NCBI GenBank assembly: GCA_965204545.1
Contig: CBDBFA010000003.1
Span: 2,728,001-2,792,000, forward strand
DNA: 64,000 nucleotides
Reading direction: 5' to 3'
DNA from: JAABVD01 sp965204545
GTDB taxonomy: Bacteria > Verrucomicrobiota > Verrucomicrobiia > Opitutales > UBA2995
In this document: positions 60,132-64,000 of the stretch, piece by piece
Numbering within the stretch: position 1 is the first letter of the stretch
Layout: each line of letters opens with the position of its first letter
The notes under the pieces: model-generated
What the model was told of the DNA's origin: nothing
Seen by the model: the letters and a program-made list of their open reading frames with translations, nothing else
The model's database searches: none
Translations under genes and position numbers: made by a program

Positions 60132-62549
60132 CTATTTCGTAAGAAATACTTCGCTCATGGTTGCGGCAATGATGAGATCCTTAAAGCGATAGCCTTCTTC
60201 CGGTTCAGTTTCGACGAGACGATCTACGATGCGTTCGTCCCCGACGGACAGTTCACGACCTGAGCTGTACTCGAGAAACTTGGTAATCAGGCAGCGAGTA
60301 AAATAGTCCGGATTTTTGAGAAGATAGTCTTTTATGGACTGAGGTCCGTTCAGGTGATGGCCTTCGGGGGTTACGGAGGAAGCATCTATCGGAGATGACT
60401 CACCCAGGTAGCGTTCCCGCCAACCGCCGATGGCGTCGTAGTTTTCCAAGGCCAATCCTAAAGGATCGATATCGCGATGACATTTTGCGCAGGTATCCAG
60501 TTGCTGGTGGAGCGCGAGGGTTTCGCGCATATCGGTAGCTTGACTCGTGTCGATATCGAGGGCGGATACATCTTTGGGAGGGGGAGGCGGGCGTTGCCCG
60601 AATAGATTCTCCAATACCCAGACACCGCGGAGGATGGGGGAAGATTCCACCCCGTCGCCCGTGATCGTGAGTGGCCCATGAAGGCCCAGGATGCCACCCC
60701 GCGTGCGAACATGGCCTGGCGCTCCTTCCGGGAGTCGTTCAAGGTCGATGCGTTCGGGTTCAGGCCAGATAAGACTTTGCCTTTGGTCTGCTGCGATACG
60801 GTCCAGTGGTCGTGAGCCTTTCATTCCCCAGACCGTGTGCATGGCATTGTTGGCGTAGGTGAAGTCGGAATCGATAAAAGTGCTAATGGGTAGGTTGTCC
60901 CGGAGAATCTCTTCAAAGAATCGTTCTGTCGAACGGACGAAACCGTAGCGCACGTTGTCATCCCAGGTATACCGGTTATCACAGACGTTGATCGATTCGA
61001 CTAGTCGATTCCCCAGCCATTGACCGGTAAAATGCTTGATGAATTGTTGAGACTTCGGGCCGGAAAGCAGGCGCTTGATTTGCGTCTTCAGAACATCCGG
61101 TTGCGACAAAGTTCCTTTATCGGCCAATTCAATGAGTTCCCGATCCGGCAAGGTGCTCCAAAATGTATAGGAGAGCCTTGATGCCAGAGCATGTTGGCCG
61201 AGTGGAGTAGGGTTCTTCCCGGATTCAGCCTCGCGGTAAAGAAAAGCGGGGGAGCAAAGAATACGGCGAATTCCATAATGCCAAGCATACTCCGGTTTAC
61301 CGACCAGGCGGCCGTGTTCAAGGACTGAGGCAATGAGCGTATCCTTTTCATCCGTTGTTAAGGGGCGGCGATAAGCGCGGGTAGCGAGTGGGATCAATCG
61401 GCGTTCCAGTTCACCACGGTTCAGGCGAGCCGGGTAAGTTCCGAAATAGTCTATTACCCGAGGGAGTATATCGATGGGTCCTTCGACCTTCATTTCCCTC
61501 AATTCAACGGTGGGCTCGGTTCGGGCCTTGACGGCTTTGATGTCTACGTTGACTTGGGCTCTATTGACAGCGACCTCCATGAATTCATATGCGGGTAATC
61601 GATTGTCACAGTAAACATGGAAGGTCTCTCCTGCTTCCATGTAGACTTTTGCCGTGATCCATTGGGGCTCCCCAGGCGGTACTTCCACTTCGCCCACGTG
61701 GGTCGCTCGATGGCGGATATAGCGTTTGGGAAGTTGTTCCTCGGTCGGATCGAACGCATGAAAACTTAGACGGAATGGTTTACCATCTGCTCCGGTTTCC
61801 GCTTGTGCATTGGCCAGGAGATGAACGTGGTAGACGCCGCTTTCAGGTGCCAGGAGCAGTGGATCCCAGAGGGCGCCGACCCATCCGGAATAATTCAGGC
61901 CCGTAAATTTGAGATATTCATCGTTAGGTCCAAACCATCGACGACCTGCGTCGCCTCCTATTTGCCCCACCGTCATGTGCGAGCGGTAGATCTCGGAGCT
62001 GGGTAAGGGCGCCATGCGGTCCGCGATGAGGGTTGCGACTTCGTGGTAGGCTTCCATTACAGCCGGCGAAAGAAATAGGCCCTCCGGCATGGTATCGAAT
62101 TCAGCATCAGAGCTGTCCACCGGGAAAGAGGCAGGCAAGTCGATCATCCGAATCCCAAAAAGATCGCGCACGGTATTGAGGTATTCATTGCGATTGAGAC
62201 GGCGTATAGGGGTCCCACCCACGGATGCCCGTTGGTCTGCCGCCTCCATGGCTTCTTCAAATTGTGTGAGAAACGATTCCAGGGTTTCCGCGTCCGGGTG
62301 TTTTTCAGCCTCCTCTTCCGGCATGTCCCCCAACTCCACATATTCGTAGACGAGGTCCCATTGTTCCCGGTGGTGTTTGTCAGTCAGATCCCAGGGGAGA
62401 AGATCAATGCGGAAATCACCCTTGTCTTTTTCATTGCCGTGGCATTCGAAGCAATAGGTTTTGGTGAAAGCTGCAATTGGCTCAGGCATGTTTCCGTTCG
62501 CGAAAATACATGCGAGCGAAAAAAGTACCGAGAATCTGAATACGGGCAT
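60132..62549 (-). CDS. Planctomycete-type cytochrome c protein with DUF1587/1595/1592/1588/1585
   Basis: An 805-residue exported protein with signal peptide (MPVFRFSVLFSLACIFANG). Heme motif CFECH is in TYCFECHGNEKDKGDFRIDL; DUF1587 is in IRRLNRNEYLNTVRDLFGIR, an extra region with YHVHLLANAQAETGADGKPF and beta-strand character follows, then DUF1595/1592 (LATRAYRRPLTTDEKDTLIA; LASRLSYTFWSTLPDRELIE), DUF1588 with CAKCHRDIDPLGLALENYDA and DUF1585 (EYSSGRELSVGD). The frame continues upstream to 62714 through a 56-base repeat, so the ATG at 62549 was chosen. It follows the DUF1552 gene, the reverse of the order in the other two pairs. Confidence 0.91.
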   Translation of the reverse strand: MPVFRFSVLFSLACIFANGNMPEPIAAFTKTYCFECHGNEKDKGDFRIDLLPWDLTDKHHREQWDLVYEYVELGDMPEEEAEKHPDAETLESFLTQFEEAMEAADQRASVGGTPIRRLNRNEYLNTVRDLFGIRMIDLPASFPVDSSDAEFDTMPEGLFLSPAVMEAYHEVATLIADRMAPLPSSEIYRSHMTVGQIGGDAGRRWFGPNDEYLKFTGLNYSGWVGALWDPLLLAPESGVYHVHLLANAQAETGADGKPFRLSFHAFDPTEEQLPKRYIRHRATHVGEVEVPPGEPQWITAKVYMEAGETFHVYCDNRLPAYEFMEVAVNRAQVNVDIKAVKARTEPTVELREMKVEGPIDILPRVIDYFGTYPARLNRGELERRLIPLATRAYRRPLTTDEKDTLIASVLEHGRLVGKPEYAWHYGIRRILCSPAFLYREAESGKNPTPLGQHALASRLSYTFWSTLPDRELIELADKGTLSQPDVLKTQIKRLLSGPKSQQFIKHFTGQWLGNRLVESINVCDNRYTWDDNVRYGFVRSTERFFEEILRDNLPISTFIDSDFTYANNAMHTVWGMKGSRPLDRIAADQRQSLIWPEPERIDLERLPEGAPGHVRTRGGILGLHGPLTITGDGVESSPILRGVWVLENLFGQRPPPPPKDVSALDIDTSQATDMRETLALHQQLDTCAKCHRDIDPLGLALENYDAIGGWRERYLGESSPIDASSVTPEGHHLNGPQSIKDYLLKNPDYFTRCLITKFLEYSSGRELSVGDERIVDRLVETEPEEGYRFKDLIIAATMSEVFLTK

Positions 62550-62697
62550 GTTGAATCTCAAAGCGGCACGGTCGGTCGTCTTTAAAAAGAGATGCCTGTC
62601 GGGGTCAGTCGTTGATTTTTGACATGTCCCCATGTTGAAAATAAATGACTGACCCCTTTGGTCTTCCCCTTTGTGCCGATTCGGTGAGGGATGTCGG
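62550..62697. repeat. gap between DUF1552 and DUF1592 genes with GGGGTCAG hairpin
   Basis: 148 bases separating the two genes of the pair, with the 56-base hairpin element at 62601-62656 in the middle. No other signal is clear. Confidence 0.75.
62601..62656. repeat. 56-base GGGGTCAG hairpin, copy 2
   Basis: GGGGTCAGTC and GACTGACCCC ends with the inner inverted pair ATTTTTGACATG/CATGTTGAAAAT, as at 35677-35733. It lies inside a gene pair, where its long hairpin could attenuate or stabilise a shared transcript. Confidence 0.9.
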
Positions 62698-63972
62698 TTA
62701 TAGCAAGGCCGCATTCAGATTGGATTGACTGGTCGCAAATCGCTCGAATTCAAATCCTAGCTTTTGCAAAACCGTAACGTACAGGTCACAGGCCATTTCG
62801 TTTTTGTTCACTTGGTCTTCTCCGCAAGAGAGATGCCTTTGGTGTTTGTAGCCGCCTCCAGCGATCATCAATGGAAAGTCGACGCGTCTGTGTTTAGAGG
62901 CGTCGGCCATAGCGCTTCCGATAAGCAGAGTGGTGTTGTCCAGCATGCTGCCTCCATCGACATCGGTTGTATCCTTGAGCGTTTTCATGAACCTGGCCGC
63001 ACCCATCATGTGAGCGGTCTCAATGGCAACCAGATCATCCACTTTGTTCTGTTTGTTTCCATGGTGGGAAATATTATGGTAGCCGTTGGCCATGAGGTTT
63101 CCGTTGAGCATAAGTGCGCCATCGGCGAGAGGAATGGTGAGAGAAAATACCCGGCAGGCATCATTCTTGATCGCGAGGGCCATGAGATCCCACATGAGGT
63201 CCTCGTTTTGAATCATCATCGAGTGAGCGACGTTCTCATTGGCGGGGAGTGAGAAATTTGGATCCGGTTTGCCATAGGGTTTATCGAGCCAATCTCTACG
63301 GCGGGCCAGTTTCTTTTCCACATCGCGAACCGAGGTAAAATATTCATCGAGTTTGGCCTGATCCTCGTGGTCGATGCGCAAATTGAGCCGTTTGGCGTCT
63401 CCGGTGACCTCGTCGAGAAGGCTGCGCCCCGATTCGAGCAGATACTGCTGGCGTTTCATGCTGGCGGCGTCACCTCCAAAGACTTTGGAATACAATACGC
63501 TGGGTCGAATAATGGGTGGTAGTGGGATGCCGTTTTGATTGAGTGACATGGGAGCATTGAACCGCTGCTCGCCCGCGCAAAGTTGAAGGGATTCGTAACG
63601 GGTATCGGCTCCCAGTTCAGGGGCTGCAAATTGGTCCAGTGATATGCTGCGAAGAACCTGGCCAGTGAACAGGGTATAGACCAGGGCATGTCCATTCCCG
63701 GTCGGGCCTTTGTGATCCAGCCCGGAAATCGTGGTGAGTTTATCTCCCACACCCAGGCGGTCGAAGGGTATCAGCAGGCGGGCGTCATTGCTATTGGCGA
63801 AGAAAGCAGGTTTGTACCATCCCAATTGAGTTCCAACGCAGACGAGCCTTTTGGGAGCGCTTGTTTTTGCTGCTTTGGAGATGGAGGGCAGGAAAGGGAG
63901 TGCAATGATTCCCGCCAGTGCCTGCGACGAGGAACTCAGGAAGTTCCGGCGATTCATCAGGGTAGGTTTCAT
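62698..63972 (-). CDS. DUF1552 Tat-exported protein
   Basis: A 424-residue DUF1552 protein. The N-terminus MKPTLMNRRNFLSSSSQALA carries a Tat-like N-R-R-N-F-L motif and a hydrophobic segment (GIIALPFLP). Family motifs are LVCVGTQLGWYKPAFFANSN, LDEYFTSVRDVEKKLARRRD, GGSMLDNTTLLIGSAMADAS and LPLMIAGGGY-like FPLMIAGGGYKHQRHL; a His-rich loop ANGYHNISHHGN is also present. An ATG at 63996 would add eight residues, but 63972 matches the start of the beta-helix gene, which shares this 5' region. It is followed by its DUF1592 partner after a repeat-containing gap. Confidence 0.91.
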   Translation of the reverse strand: MKPTLMNRRNFLSSSSQALAGIIALPFLPSISKAAKTSAPKRLVCVGTQLGWYKPAFFANSNDARLLIPFDRLGVGDKLTTISGLDHKGPTGNGHALVYTLFTGQVLRSISLDQFAAPELGADTRYESLQLCAGEQRFNAPMSLNQNGIPLPPIIRPSVLYSKVFGGDAASMKRQQYLLESGRSLLDEVTGDAKRLNLRIDHEDQAKLDEYFTSVRDVEKKLARRRDWLDKPYGKPDPNFSLPANENVAHSMMIQNEDLMWDLMALAIKNDACRVFSLTIPLADGALMLNGNLMANGYHNISHHGNKQNKVDDLVAIETAHMMGAARFMKTLKDTTDVDGGSMLDNTTLLIGSAMADASKHRRVDFPLMIAGGGYKHQRHLSCGEDQVNKNEMACDLYVTVLQKLGFEFERFATSQSNLNAALL

Positions 63973-64000
63973 GGAAATTGAAAGGTTCAATTCCATTATG

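Noticed and set aside
1..64000. tRNA, rRNA and riboswitch genes
   Set aside because: I looked for T-arm motifs, rRNA-like stretches and known riboswitch cores in the gaps and found none that holds up; a covariance search would be needed to exclude weak cases.

Overview
The window reads as a chromosomal segment from an aerobic, Gram-negative, probably marine or environmental bacterium of the Planctomycetota-Verrucomicrobiota-Chlamydiota group; Verrucomicrobiota (Opitutae-like) is my best guess. The argument is gene content: Tat-exported DUF1552 and DUF1501 proteins, Planctomycete-type cytochrome c proteins (DUF1592/1588/1585 and DUF1549/1553 families), formylglycine sulfatases and Tm-1-like/PEP-hydrolase genes together are characteristic of that group. 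No rRNA, tRNA or CRISPR array was seen, so the assignment is inference.

Region 1 (1-14.2 kb) is an acyl-CoA oxidation region almost free of repeats. A minus-strand operon runs tetR, etfB, etfA, a membrane Fe-S ETF:quinone oxidoreductase and two acyl-CoA dehydrogenases, with one-base TAATG overlaps at two junctions. It would pass electrons from acyl-CoA oxidation through ETF to the quinone pool under TetR control. Around it lie two MDR reductases, an MBL-fold hydrolase, a DUF1254 protein, a glutaryl-CoA dehydrogenase and a serine hydrolase. Three gene relics (thioesterase, alpha/beta hydrolase, acyl-CoA carboxylase) show that more of the pathway was once here.

Region 2 (14.2-31.5 kb) holds an SSS symporter with a small membrane partner, a pdxJ relic, secreted carbohydrate-related proteins (GH43-like propeller, CehA/McbA-PA14 protein, sialidase-like protein), an aldehyde dehydrogenase, a GMC oxidoreductase with its gluconate-2-dehydrogenase subunit-3 partner, and a DUF1501/DUF1553 pair.

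Region 3 (31.5-35.2 kb) is a TRAP transporter operon divergent from a phytanoyl-CoA dioxygenase-like gene. Region 4 (35.2-64 kb) has four sulfatases, three DUF1592/DUF1552 pairs, a split Tm-1-like/PEP-hydrolase pair, a VapBC module, a DUF6922/AbiEii pair whose toxin has an internal deletion, an amidohydrolase and a beta-helix protein.

From about 17.8 kb on, nearly every intergenic gap is filled by several interspersed repeat families: 64-bp and 57-bp elements with GGGGTCAG ends, a three-hairpin repeat of 100-140 bp, GTAGGAGCGG-type REP pairs, a roughly 175-180-bp element with TTA...TAA inverted ends, a 20-bp perfect palindrome, and a mosaic of short degenerate blocks. Some repeats run into gene 5' ends and obscure true starts. 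Many intergenic stretches also hold gene relics. The unusual character of this window lies in this repeat and relic landscape around exported redox and sulfatase modules.
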